A stretch of DNA of 64,000 nucleotides. Source: Bathymodiolus brooksi (taxonomy: Eukaryota > Mollusca > Bivalvia > Mytilida > Modiolidae). The DNA lies in NCBI GenBank assembly GCA_963680875.1, contig OY804580.1, positions 112,099,534 to 112,163,533 on the forward strand. Direction: 5' to 3'. The notes below the pieces were generated by a model. It was not told the origin of the DNA. It did no database searches and saw only the letters and a program-made list of their open reading frames with translations. Each line of letters starts with the position of its first letter. Position 1 is the stretch's first letter. Both the position numbers and the translations under genes were made by a program. Shown in pieces: positions 44,887-59,647 of the stretch.

Positions 44887-47800
44887 ATACTATATACCAG
44901 TACAGACAGTACTATATACCAGTACAGACAATACTATATACCAGTACAGACAATACTATATACCAGTACAGACAGTACTATATACCAGTACAGACAATAC
45001 TATATACCAGTACAGACAATACTATATACCAGTACAGACAATACTATATACCAGTACAGACAATACTATATACCAGTACAGACAGTACTATATACCAGTA
45101 CAGACAATACTATATACCAGTACAGACAATACTATATACCAGTACAGACAATACTATATACCAGTACAGACAATACTATATACCAGTACAACAATACTAT
45201 ATACCAGTACAGACAATACTATATACCAGTACAGACAGTACTATATACCAGTACAGACAATACTATATACCAGTACAGACAATACTATATACCAGTACAG
45301 ACAAATACTATATACCAGTACAGACATACTATATACCAGTACAGACAATATATATACCAGTACAGACAATACTATATACCAGTACATGACAATACTATAT
45401 ACCAGTACAGACAGTACTATATACCAGTACAGACAATACTATATACCAGTACAGACAGTACTATATACCAGTACAGACAATACTATATACCAGTACAGAC
45501 AATACTATATACCAGTACAGACAATACTATATACCAGTACAGACAATACTATATACCAGTACAGACAATACTATATACCAGTACAGACAATACTATATAC
45601 CAGTACAGACAATACTATATACCAGTACAGACAATACTATATACCAGTACAGACAATACTATATACCAGTACAGACAGTACTATATACCAGTACAGACAA
45701 TACTATATACCAGTACAGACAGTACTATATACCAGTACAGACAATACTATATACCAGTACAGACAGTACTATATACCAGTACAGACAATACTATATACCA
45801 GTACAGACAGTACTATATACCAGTACAGACAATACTATATACCAGTACAGACAATACTATATACCAGTACAGACAGTACTATATACCAGTACAGACAATA
45901 CTATATACCAGTACAGACAATACTATATACCAGTACAGACAGTACTATATACCAGTACAGACAATACTATATACCAGTACAGACAATACTATATACCAGT
46001 ACAGACAATACTATATACCAGTACAGACAGTACTATATACCAGTACAGACAATACTATATACCAGTACAGACAGTACTATATACCAGTACAGACAATACT
46101 ATATACCAGTACAGACAGTACTATATACCAGTACAGACAATACTATATACCAGTACAGACAATACTATATACCAGTACAGACAATACTATATACCAGTAC
46201 AGACAGTACTATATACCAGTACAGACAATACTATATACCAGTACAGACAATACTATATACCAGTACAGACAATACTATATACCAGTACAGACAATACTAT
46301 ATACCAGTACAGACAATACTATATACCAGTACAGACAGTACTATATACCAGTACAGACAATACTATATACCAGTACAGACAATACTATATACCAGTACAG
46401 ACAATACTATATACCAGTACAGACAATACTATATACCAGTACAGACAATACTATATACCAGTACAGACAAGTACTATATACCAGTACAGACAATACTATA
46501 TACCAGTACAGACAATACTATATACCAGTACAGACAATACTATATACCAGTACAGACAGTACTATATACCAGTACAGACAATACTATATACCAGTACAGA
46601 CAATACTATATACCAGTACAGACAATACTATATACCAGTACAGACAATACTATATACCAGTACAGACAATACTATATACCAGTACAGACAGTACTATATA
46701 CCAGTACAGACAATACTATATACCAGTACAGACAGTACTATATACCAGTACAGACAGTACTATATACCAGTACAGACAATACTATATACCAGTACAGACA
46801 ATACTATATACCAGTACAGACAATACTATATACCAGTACAGACAATACTATATACCAGTACAGACAATACTATATACCAGTACAGACAATACTATATACC
46901 AGTACAGACAATACTATATACCAGTACAGACAATACTATATACCAGTACAGACAATACTATATACCAGTACAGACAATACTATATACCAGTACAGACAAT
47001 ACTATATACCAGTACAGACAATACTATATACCAGTACAGACAATACTATATACCAGTACAGACAATACTATATACCAGTACAGACAATACTATATACCAG
47101 TACAGACAATACTATATACCAGTACAGACAATACTATATACCAGTACAGACAATACTATATACCAGTACAGACAATACTATATACCAGTACAGACAATAC
47201 TATATACCAGTACAGACAATACTATATACCAGTACAGACAATACTATATACCAGTACAGACAATACTATATACCAGTACAGACAATACTATATACCAGTA
47301 CAGACAATACTATATACCAGTACAGACAATACTATATACCAGTACAGACAATACTATATACCAGTACAGACAATACTATATACCAGTACAGACAATACTA
47401 TATACCAGTACAGACAATACTATATACCAGTACAGACAATACTATATACCAGTACAGACAATACTATATACCAGTACAGACAATACTATATACCAGTACA
47501 GACAATACTATATACCAGTACAGACAATACTATATACCAGTACAGACAATACTATATACCAGTACAGACAGTACTATATACCAGTACAGACAATACTATA
47601 TACCAGTACAGACAATACTATATACCAGTACAGACAGTACTATATACCAGTACAGACAATACTATATACCAGTACAGACAATACTATATACCAGTACAGA
47701 CAATACTATATACCAGTACAGACAATACTATATACCAGTACAGACAATACTATATACCAGTACAGACAATACTATATACCAGTACAGACAATACTATATA

Positions 47801-49946
47801 CCAGTACAGACAATACTATATACCAGTACAGACAATACTATATACCAGTACAGACAATACTATATACCAGTACAGACAATACTATATACCAGTACAGACA
47901 ATACTATATACCAGTACAGACAATACTATATACCAGTACAGACAATACTATATACCAGTACAGACAGTACTATATACCAGTACAGACAATACTATATACC
48001 AGTACAGACAATACTATATACCAGTACAGACAATACTATATACCAGTACAGACAATACTATATACCAGTACAGACAATACTATATACCAGTACAGACAAT
48101 ACTATATACCAGTACAGACAATACTATATACCAGTACAGACAATACTATATACCAGTACAGACAGTACTATATACCAGTACAGACAATACTATATACCAG
48201 TACAGACAATACTATATACCAGTACAGACAATACTATATACCAGTACAGACAATACTATATACCAGTACAGACAATACTATATACCAGTACAGACAATAC
48301 TATATACCAGTACAGACAATACTATATACCAGTACAGACAATACTATATACCAGTACAGACAATACTATATACCAGTACAGACAATACTATATACCAGTA
48401 CAGACAATACTATATACCAGTACAGACAATACTATATACCAGTACAGACAATACTATATACCAGTACAGACAATACTATATACCAGTACAGACAATACTA
48501 TATACCAGTACAGACAATACTATATACCAGTACAGACAATACTATATACCAGTACAGACAATACTATATACCAGTACAGACAATACTATATACCAGTACA
48601 GACAATACTATATACCAGTACAGACAATACTATATACCAGTACAGACAATACTATATACCAGTACAGACAATACTATATACCAGTACAGACAATACTATA
48701 TACCAGTACAGACAATACTATATACCAGTACAGACAATACTATATACCAGTACAGACAATACTATATACCAGTACAGACAATACTATATACCAGTACAGA
48801 CAATACTATATACCAGTACAGACAATACTATATACCAGTACAGACAATACTATATACCAGTACAGACAATACTATATACCAGTACAGACAATACTATATA
48901 CCAGTACAGACAATACTATATACCAGTACAGACAATACTATATACCAGTACAGACAATACTATATACCAGTACAGACAATACTATATACCAGTACAGACA
49001 ATACTATATACCAGTACAGACAATACTATATACCAGTACAGACATACTATATACCAGTACAGACAATACTATATACCAGTACAGACAATACTATATACCA
49101 GTACAGACAATACTATATACCAGTACAGACAATACTATATACCAGTACAGACAATACTATATACCAGTACAGACAATACTATATACCAGTACAGACAATA
49201 CTATATACCAGTACAGACAATACTATATACCAGTACAGACAATACTATATACCAGTACAGACAATACTATATACCAGTACAGACAATACTATATACCAGT
49301 ACAGACAATACTATATACCAGTACAGACAATACTATATACCAGTACAGACAATACTATATACCAGTACAGACAATACTATATACCAGTACAGACAATACT
49401 ATATACCAGTACAGACAATACTATATACCAGTACAGACAATACTATATACCAGTACAGACAATACTATATACCAGTACAGACAATACTATATACCAGTAC
49501 AGACAATACTATATACCAGTACAGACAATACTATATACCAGTACAGACAATACTATATACCAGTACAGACAATACTATATACCAGTACAGACAATACTAT
49601 ATACCAGTACAGACAATACTATATACCAGTACAGACAATACTATATACCAGTACAGACAATACTATATACCAGTACAGACAATACTATATACCAGTACAG
49701 ACAATACTATATACCAGTACAGACAATACTATATACCAGTACAGACAAGTACTATATACCAGTACAGACAATACTATATACCAGTACAGACAATACTATA
49801 TACCAGTACAGACAATACTATATACCAGTACAGACAATACTATATACCAGTACAGACAATACTATATACCAGTACAGACAGTACTATATACCAGTACAGA
49901 CCAATACTATATACCAGTACAGACAATACTATATACCAGTACAGAC
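44887..49946. repeat. 22-bp satellite array, about 230 copies
   Basis: The monomer is TACTATATACCAGTACAGAC plus AA or AG. The only common variant is ACAATAC or ACAGTAC. ACAGTAC is frequent before about 46750 and nearly absent between 46780 and 49870. Five one-base insertions or deletions fall within about 200 bp (45190-45390), with isolated ones near 46468, 49045, 49748 and 49900. The plus-strand monomer has no stop in any frame, so one frame stays open for 1590 codons with a 22-residue period. This is a consequence of the repeat. The right edge is an assembly gap. Confidence 0.98.
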
Positions 49947-50146
49947 NNNNNNNNNNNNNNNNNNNNNNNNNNNNNNNNNNNNNNNNNNNNNNNNNNNNNN
50001 NNNNNNNNNNNNNNNNNNNNNNNNNNNNNNNNNNNNNNNNNNNNNNNNNNNNNNNNNNNNNNNNNNNNNNNNNNNNNNNNNNNNNNNNNNNNNNNNNNNN
50101 NNNNNNNNNNNNNNNNNNNNNNNNNNNNNNNNNNNNNNNNNNNNNN
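49947..50146. other. Assembly gap (200 N)
   Basis: Exactly 200 consecutive N separate the 22-bp array from the 33-bp array. A round length of this kind is normally a placeholder, so the real distance, and whether the two arrays are adjacent, is unknown. Confidence 0.99.
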
Positions 50147-53100
50147 CACCATTTTTGAGCCCACAACACTAAGATAACCCATCATTTTTGAGCCCACAAC
50201 ACTAGGATGACCCATCATTTTTGAGCCCACAACACTAAGATAACCCACCATTTTTGAGCCAACAACAATAAGATGACCCATCATTTTTGAGCTCACAACA
50301 CTAAGATAACCCATCATTTTTTATCCCACAACACTAGGATGACCCATCATTTTTGAGCCCACAACACTAGGATAACCCACCATTTTTGAGCCCACAACAC
50401 TAAGAAAACCCACTATTTTTCAGCCCACAACACTAGGATAACCCACCATTTTTGAGCCCACATAACTAAGATAACCCACCATTTTTGAGCCCACAACACT
50501 AGGATGACCCATCTTTTTTGAGCCCACAACACTAAGATAACCCACCATTTTTGAGCCCACATCACAAAGATAACCCACCATTTTTGAGCCACAACACAAA
50601 GATAACCCACCATTTTTGAGCCCACAACACTAAGATAACCCACCATTTTTGAGCCCACAACTCTAAGATAACCCATCATTTATGAGCCCACAACACTAAG
50701 ATAACCCACCATTTTTGAGCCCACAACACTAAGATAACCCACCATTTTTCAGCCCACAGCACTAAGATAACGCATCATTTTTGAGCCACAACACTAAGAT
50801 AACCCATCATTTTGAGCCCACAACACTAAGATAACCCATCATATTTGAGCCCACAACACTAAGATAACCCACCATTTTTGAGCCACAACACAAAGATAAC
50901 CCACCATTTTTGAGCCCACAACACTAAGATAACCCACCATTTTTGAGCCCACAACTCTAAGATAACCCATCATTTATGAGCCCACAACACTAAGATAACC
51001 CATCATTTTTGAGCCCACAACACTAGGATGACCCATCATTTTTAAGCCCACAATACTAAGATAACCCACCATTTTTGAGCCCACAACACTAGATAACCCA
51101 TCATTTTTGAGTCCACAACACTAAGATAACCCATCATTTTTGAGCCCACAACACTAGGATGACCCATCATTTTTGAGCCCACAACACTAGGATGACCCAT
51201 CATTTTTGAGCCCACAACATTAAGATAACCCATCATTTTTGAGCCCACAACACTAAGATAACCCACCATTTTTGAGCCCACAACACTAAGATAACCCATC
51301 ATTTTTGAGCCCACAACACTAAGATAACCCATCATTTTTGAGCCCACAACACTAAGATAACCCACCATTTTTGAGCCCACAACACTAAGATAATCCACCA
51401 TTTTTGAGCCCACAACACTAAGATAACCCATCATTTTTGAGCCCACAACACTAGGATGACCCATCATTTTTGAGCCCACAACACTAAGATAACCCACCAT
51501 TTTTGAGACTAGAACACTAAGATAACCCATCATTTTTGAGTACACAACACAAGATAACCCATCATTTTTGAGCCCACAACACTAGGATGACCCATCATTT
51601 TTGAGCCCACAACACTAAGATAACCCACCATTTTGAGCCCACAACACTAGGATGACCTATCATTTTTTAGCCCACAACACTAAGATAACCCATCATTTTT
51701 GAGCCCACAACGCTAGGATAACCGACCATTTTGAGCCACAACACTAGGATGACCCATCATTTTTGAGCCCACAACATTAAGATAACCCATCATTTTTGAG
51801 CCCACAACACTAAGATAACCCACCATTTTTGAGCCACAACACTAAGATAACCCATCATTTTTGAGCCCACAGCACTAAAATAACCCATCATTTTTGAGCC
51901 CACAACACTAAGATAACACATCATTTTTGAGCCCACAACACTAAGATAACCCATCATTTTTGAGCCCACAACACTAGGATGATCCATCATTTTTGAGCCC
52001 ACAACACTAAGATAACCCATCATTTTTGAGCCCACAACACTAGGATGACCCATCATTTTTGACCCAACAACACTAAGATAACCCACCATTTTGAGCCCAC
52101 AACACTAGGATGACCTATCATTTTTGAGCCCACAACACTAAGATAACCCATCATTTTTGAGCCACAACGCTAGGATAACCCACCATTTTTGAGCCCACAA
52201 CACTAGGATGACCCATCATTTTTGAGCCCACAACATTAAGATAACCCATCATTTTTGAGCCCACAACACTAAGATAACCCACCATTTTTGAGCCCACAAC
52301 ACTAAGATAACCCATCATTTTTGAGCCCACAACACTAAAATAACCCATCATTTTTGAGCCCACAACACTAAGATAACCCACCATTTTTGAGCCCACAACA
52401 CTAAGATAATCCATCATTTTTGAGCCCACAACACTAAGATAACACATCATTTTTGAGCCCACAACACTAAGATAACCCATCATTTTTGAGCCCACAACAC
52501 TAAGATAACCCACCATTTTTGAGCCCACAACACTAAGATAACCCACCATTTTTGAGCCCACAACACTAAGATAACACATCATTTTTGAGCCCACAACACT
52601 AAGAGAACCCATCATTGTTGAGCCCACAACACTAAGATAACCCACCATTTTTGAGCCCACAACACTAAGATAACCCACCATTTTTGAGCCCACAACACTA
52701 AGATAACCCATCATTTTTGAGCCCACAACACTAGGATGACCCATCATTTTTGAGCCCACAACACTAAGATAACCCATCATTTTTGAGCCCACAACACTAG
52801 GATGACCCATCATTTTTGAGCCCACAACACTAAGATAACCCACCATTTTTGAGCCAACAACACTAAGATGACCCATCATTTTTGAGCTCACAACACTAAG
52901 ATAACCCATCATTTTTTATCCCACAACACTAGATGACCCATCATTTTTGAGCCCACAACACTAGGATAACCCACCATTTTTGAGCCCACAACACTAAGAA
53001 AACCACTATTTTCAGCCCTCAACACTAGGATGATCCATCATTTTTGAGCCCACAACACTAAGATAACCATCATTTTTGAGCCCACAACACTAGGATGACC

Positions 53101-56100
53101 CATCTTTTTGAGCCCACAACACTAAGATAACCCACCATTTTTGAGCCCACATCACAAAGATAACCCACCATTTTTGAGCCCACAACACAAAGATAACCCA
53201 CCATTTTTGAGCCCACAACACTAAGATAACCCACCATTTTTGAGCCCACAACTCTAAGATAACCCATCATTTATGAGCCCACAACACTAAGATAACCCAT
53301 CATTTTTGAGCCCACAACACTAGGATGACCCATCATTTTTAAGCCCACAATACTAAGATAACCCACCATTTTTTAGCCCACAACACTAAGATAACCCATC
53401 ATTTTTGAGTCCACAACACTAAGATAACCCATCATTTTTGAGCCCATAACACTAGGATGACCCATCATTTTTGAGCCCACAACACTAAGATGACCCATCA
53501 TTTTTGAGCCCACAACATTAAGATAACCCATCATTTTTGAGCCCACAACACTAAGATAACCCACCATTTTTTAGCCCACAACACTAAGATAACCCATCAT
53601 TTTGAGCCCACAACACTAAGATAACCCATCATTTTTGAGCCCACAACACTAAGATAACCCATCATTTTTGAGCCCACAACACTAAGATAATCCACCATTT
53701 TTGAGCCCACAACACTAAGATAACCCATCATTTTTGAGCCCACAACACTAGGATGACCCATCATTTTTGAGACTACAACACTAAGATAACCCATCATTTT
53801 TGAGTACACAACACTAAGATAACCCATCATTTTTGAGCCCACAACACTAGGATGACCCATCATTTTTGACCCAACAACACTAAGATAACCCACCATTTTG
53901 AGCCCACAACACTAGGATGACCTATCATTTTTGAGCCCACAACACTAAGATAACCCATCATTTTTGAGCCCACTACGCTAGGATAACCCACAATATTTGA
54001 GCCCACAACACTAGGATGACCCATCATTTTTGAGCCCACAACATTAAGATAACCCATCATTTTTGAGCCCACAACACTAAGATAACCCACCATTTTTGAG
54101 CCCACAACACTAAGATAACCCATCATTTTTGAGACCACAACACTAAAATAACCCATCATTTTTGAGCCCACAACACTAAGATAACCCACCATTTTTGAGC
54201 CCACAACACTAAGATAATCCATCATTTTTAAGCCCACAACACTAAGATAACACATCATTTTTGAGCCCACAACACTAAGATAACCCATCATTTTTGAGCC
54301 CACAACACTAGGATGATCCATCATTTTTGAGCCCACAACACTAGGATAACCCATCATTTTTGAGCCCACAACACTAAGATAACCCATCATTTTTGAGGCC
54401 ACAACACTAGAATAACCCACCATTTTTGAGCCCACAACACTAAGATAACCCACCATTTTTGAGGCCACAACACTAGAATAACCCACCATTTTTGAGCCCA
54501 CAACACTAAGATAACCCACCATTTTTGAGCCCATTACACTAGGATAACCCACCATTTTTGAGGCCACAACACTAAGATAACCCACCATTTTTGACCCCAC
54601 AATACTAAGATGACCCACCATTTTTGAGCCCACAACACTAAGATAACCCATCATTTTTTATCCAACAACACTAAGATAACCCACCATTTTTTAGCCCATA
54701 ACACTAGGATAACCCACCATTTTTTGAGGCCACAACACTAAGATAACCCACCATTTTTGAGCCCACAACACTAGGATGACCCATCATTTTTGAGCCCACA
54801 ACACTAAGATAACCCACCATTTTTGAGACCACAACTCTAAGATAACCCATCATTTTTGAGCCCACAACACTAAGATAATCCATAATTTTTGAGCCCACAA
54901 TACTAGGATGACCCATCATTTTTGAGCCCACAACACTAAGATAACCCACCATTTTTGAGCCCACAACACTAAGATAACCCACCATTTTTGAGCCCACAAC
55001 ACCAAGATAACCCATCATTTTTGAGCCCACAACACTAAAATGACCCACCATTTTTGAGCCCACAACACTAAGATAACCCACCTTTTTTGAGCCCACAGCA
55101 CTAAGATAACGCATCATTTTTGAGCCCACAACACTAAGATAACCCATCATTTTTGAGCCCACAACACTAAGATAACCCATCATATTTGAGCCCACAACAC
55201 TAAGATAACCCACCATTTTTGAGCCCACAACACTAAGATAACCCACTATTTTTTGAGCCCACAACACTAAGATGTCCCACCATTTTTGAGCCCACAACAC
55301 TAAAATGACCCACCATTTTTGAGCCCACACCACTAAGATAACCCACCATTTTTGAGCCCACAGCACTAAGATAACGCATCATTTTTGAGCCCACAACACT
55401 AAGATAACCCATCATTTTTGAGCCCACAACACTAAGATAACCCATCATATTTGAGCCCACAACACTAAGATAACCCACCATTTTTGATCCCACAACACTA
55501 AGATAACCCACCATTTTTGATCCCACAACACTAAGATAACCCACCATTTTTGAGCCCACAACACTAAGATAACCCATCATTTTTGAGCCCACAACACTAA
55601 GATAACCCATCATTTTTGAGCCAACAGCACTAAGATAACCCACCATTTTTGAGCCCACAACACTAAGATCACCCACCATTTTTGAGCCCACAACACTAAG
55701 ATAACCCACCATTTTTGATCCCACAACACTAAGATAACCCACCATTTTTGAGCCCACAACACTAAGATAACCCATCATTTTTGAGCCCACAACACTAAGA
55801 TAACCCATCATTTTTGAGCCAACAGCACTAAGATAACCCACCATTTTTGAGCCCACAACACTAAGATAACCCATCATTTTTGTGCCCACAACACTAAGAT
55901 AACCCACCATTTTTGAGCCCACAACACTAAGATAACCCACCATTTTTAAGCCCACAACTCTAAGATAACCCACCATTTTTGAGCCCACAACACTAAATAA
56001 CCCATCATTTTTGAGCCCACAACACTAAGATAACCCATCATTTTTGAGCCCACAACACTAAGATAACCCACCATTTTTGAGCCCACAACACTAAGATAAC

Positions 56101-58711
56101 CCATCATTTTTGATCCCACAACACTAAGATAACCCAATATTTTTGAGCCCACAACACTAAGATAACGCACCATTTTTTGAGCCCACAACACTAAGATAAC
56201 CCATCATTTTTGAGCCCACAACACTAAGATAACCCACCATTTTTGAGCCCACAACACTAAGATAACCCATCATTTTTGACCGACAACACTAAGATGACCC
56301 ACCATTTTTGAGCCCACAACACTAAGATAACCCACCATTTTTGAGCCCATAACACTAGGATAACCCACCATTTTTGAGGCCACAATACTAAGATAACCCA
56401 CCATTTTTGACCCCACAATACTAAGATGACCCACCATTTTTGAGCCCACAACACTAAGATAACCCATCATTTTTTATCCAACAACACTAAGATAACCCAC
56501 CATTTTTTAGCCCATAACACTAGGATAACCCACCATTTTTGAGGCCACAACACTAAGATAACCCACCATTTTTGAGCCCACAACTCTAAGATAACCCATC
56601 ATTTTTGAGCCCACAATACTAAGATAACCCATAATTTTTGAGCCCACAATACTAGGATGACCCATCATTTTTGAGCCCACAACACTAAGATAACCCACCA
56701 TTTTTGAGCCCACAACACTAAGATAACCCTTCATTTTTGAGCCCACAACACCAAGATAACCCATCATTTTTGAGCCCACAACACTAAAATGACCCACCAT
56801 TTTTGAGCCCACAACACTAAGATAACCCACCATTTTTGAGCCCACCGCACTAAGATAACGCATCATTTTTGAGCCCACAACACTAAGATAACCCATCATT
56901 TTTGAGCGCACAACACTAAGATAACCCATCATATTTGAGCCCACAACACTAAGGTAACCCACCATTTTTGAGCCCACAACACTAAGATAACCCACTATTT
57001 TTTGAGCCCACAACACTAAGATCACCCACCATTTTTGAGCCCACAACACTAAGATAACCCACCATTTTTGAGCCCACAACACTTAGATAACCCACCATTT
57101 TTGAGCCCACAACACTAAGATAACCCATCATTTTTGAGCCCACAACACTAAGATAACCCATCATTTTTGAGCCAACAACACTAAGATAACCCACCATTTT
57201 TGAGCCCACAACACTAAGATAACCCATCATTTTTGTGCCCACAACACTAAGATAACCCACCATTTTTGAGCCCACAACACTAAGATAACCCACCATTTTT
57301 AAGCCCACAACTCTAAGATAACCCACCATTTTTGAGCCCACAACACTAAATAACCCATCATTTTTGAGCCCATAACACTAAGATAACCCATCATTTTTGA
57401 GCCCACAACACTAAGATAACCCACCATTTTTGAGCCCACAACACTAAGATAACCCATCATTTTTGATCCCACAACACTAAGATAACCCAATATTTTTGAG
57501 CCCACAACACTAAGATAACGCACCATTTTTTGAGCCCACAACACTAAGATAACCCATCATTTTTGAGCCCACAACACTAAGATAACCCACCATTTTTGAG
57601 CCCACAACACTAAGATAACCCATCATTTTTGACCGACAACACTAAGATGACCCACCATTTTTGAGCCCACAACACTAAGATAACCCACCATTTTTGAGCC
57701 CACAACACTAAGATAACCCATCATTTTTGAGCCCACAACACTAAGATAACCCACCATTTTTGAGCCCACAACACTAAGATAACCCACCATTTTTGAGCCC
57801 ACAACACTAAGATAACCCATCATTTTGAGCCCACAACACTAAGATAACCCATCATTTTTGAGCCCACAACACTAAGATAACCCACCATTTTTGAGCCCAC
57901 AACACTAAGATAACCCACCATTTTTTGAGCCCACAACACTAAGATAACCCACCATTTTTGAGCCCACAACACTAAGATAACCCACCATTTTTTGACCGAC
58001 AACACTAAGATGACCCACTATTTTTGAGCCCACAACACTAAGATAACCCACCATTTTTGAGCCCACAACACTAAGATAACCCATCATTTTTTAGCCCACA
58101 ACACTATGATAACCCACTATTTTTGAGCCCACAACACTAAGATAACCCACCATTTTTGAGTCCACAACACTAAGATAACCCCCCATTTCTGAGTCCACAA
58201 CACTAGGATGACCCACCATTATTGAGTCCACAACACTAAGATAACCCCCTATTTATGAGCCCACAACACTAGGATGACCCACCATTTTTGAGCCCACAAC
58301 ACTAGGATAACCCATTATTTTTGAGCCCACAACACTAAGATAACCCATCATTTTTGAGCCCACAACACTAAGATAGCCCACCATTTTTGAGCCCACAACT
58401 CTATGATAACCCATCATTTTTGAGCCCACAGCACTAAGATAACCCATCATTTTTGAGCCCACAACACTAGGATGACCCATCATTTTTGAGCCCACAACAC
58501 TAAGATAACCCACCATTTTTGAGCCCACAACACTAAGATAACCCACCATTTTTGAGTCCACAACACTAAGATAACCCATCATTTTTGAGCCCACAACACT
58601 AGGATGACCCATCATTTTTGAGCCCACAACACTAAGATAACCCACCATTTTTGAGCCCACAACACTAAGATAACCCACCATTTTTGAGCCCACAACACTA
58701 AGATAACCCAC
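50147..58711. repeat. 33-bp satellite array, about 260 copies
   Basis: The monomer contains TTTTTGAGCCCACAACAC, then TAAGATAACCCATCA. Two subtypes differ at linked positions: CTAAGATAACCC and CTAGGATGACCC. The second is common up to about 54350 and then largely absent until 58200. CATCA or CACCA is a further alternative. Because 33 bp is 11 codons, the minus strand gives interrupted runs of MMGYLSVVGSK and variants. One- or two-base deletions break them repeatedly, so it is not a coding sequence. Rare variants recur 1353 bp apart (41 monomers: TGTGCCC at 55881 and 57234, GACCGAC at 56278 and 57631). A further block similarity of about 2.6 kb links 50317-50680 with 52912-53270. Confidence 0.97.
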
Positions 58712-59032
58712 CATTTTTATTCATTGAAGTGTGTGTACCAGGAGAACAGTGATGTAATGTGTGATATGCATATCGCTTTTCTCTCTGTTTCTACATTTCA
58801 CGGTGTGAGCAGCGTTGATATCAAGAATAATATTCGTGACCCATTGTTCTATTTAAGAGATCCGATGGCCTCAACCATCATTTAAATATTAGATAGTACA
58901 GTACAAAATGTCATCGTGATATTATAGCAAAATATAATTGTCAATACGATCTTTAGTCTTCTATAGATAAGTGATAGCATACATTTCTACAAGGTGCTGA
59001 TATCTTCCGATTGTAAGTTATAAGATGAGACA
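58712..59032. other. Spacer without recognised features
   Basis: The array ends abruptly at ACCCACCATTTTTATTCATT. The following 320 bp match none of the dispersed families. Confidence 0.5.
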
Positions 59033-59042
59033 ATTCTTTGAC

Positions 59043-59100
59043 CGCCACGATATAACTGAAATATTGGTTGAAAGTGGCGTTAAACACCATAGCCCTAACG
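59043..59100 (+). mobile_element. Severely 5'-truncated SINE tail with target-site duplication
   Basis: Only the last part is present: CGCCACGATATAACTGAAAT, ATTGGTTGAAAGTGGCGTTA and AACACCATAGCCC. It is bracketed by the perfect 10-bp duplication ATTCTTTGAC at 59033-59042 and 59101-59110. A 58-bp insertion with its own duplication shows that the 3' end alone is enough for integration, as expected when reverse transcription starts at the 3' tail and aborts. Confidence 0.85.
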
Positions 59101-59110
59101 ATTCTTTGAC

Positions 59111-59501
59111 TTAATTGTTTAATACTCAGAAGACGAAAGACGCTGATTATACAGTCGAAAACCAACAGTCCACCCCAGCAGAAGATTGGATCCAGTAAAA
59201 GTGAAATACAGGTTAATTTAAAATCAAATTATATGTACCGATGAATTGTAGACGTATATTTTCATATAAATTAATTTTAGAGTCACATGTCATTTTATAT
59301 GTGTTTTGGTTGGTTTAAAAAGTTGACGTTATTTGTCAATGTACGGAATCAAAAAATAGACGTCGTTCTCAAGGCGTCGCGTGCCGTTGTCATCAGGTGA
59401 TTTTTGGGGGTTATTTAAATTTTTTCCGATCATTTGCCTTATTTTGAAAAAATAAATATATATTTCAATATCATAAGCAAAAAAAGTTTGAATTAATTTA
59501 T
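59111..59501. other. AT-rich stretch, no feature seen
   Basis: Nothing recognised over about 390 bp. Confidence 0.5.
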
Positions 59502-59647
59502 AAGGATTGATCGAAATTATTTGTTCGGTTCATTCGAAATAACCTCAATCAGGTTGTATACACCCTTGCGTAACCCGGTTACACGATGTGTACAACCTGA
59601 TGGAGGTTATTTCTTCATGAACCGAACAAAAATTGCGATCAATCCTT
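59502..59647. repeat. 146-bp foldback (hairpin) element
   Basis: The left arm begins AAGGATTGATCGAAATTATT, TGTTCGGTTCATTCGAAATA, ACCTCAATCAGGTTGTATAC. The right arm is its inverse with several mismatches (GTGTACAACCTGATGGAGGT, TATTTCTTCATGAACCGAAC, AAAAATTGCGATCAATCCTT). The centre GTAACCCGGTTAC is itself palindromic. The arms are about 60 bp. It may be a small inverted-repeat transposable element, but no target-site duplication was established. Confidence 0.8.

Noticed and set aside
45386..50158. 1590-codon open reading frame on the plus strand
   Set aside because: The 22-bp monomer has no stop codon in any plus-strand frame, so any run of it stays open with a 22-residue period. It runs into the N gap, and one-base indels do not close it. 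No start context, domain or codon bias supports a protein.
44887..58711. Centromere or telomere
   Set aside because: No telomeric hexamer array is present. Satellites of 22 and 33 bp alone do not show centromere function.
51042..58714. Many minus-strand reading frames with 11-residue repeats (MMGYLSVVGSK)
   Set aside because: 33 bp equals 11 codons, so the frame is kept until an indel. The frames are broken again and again, and alternative frames (WWVILVLWAQK) are equally open. No single conserved start or end exists.
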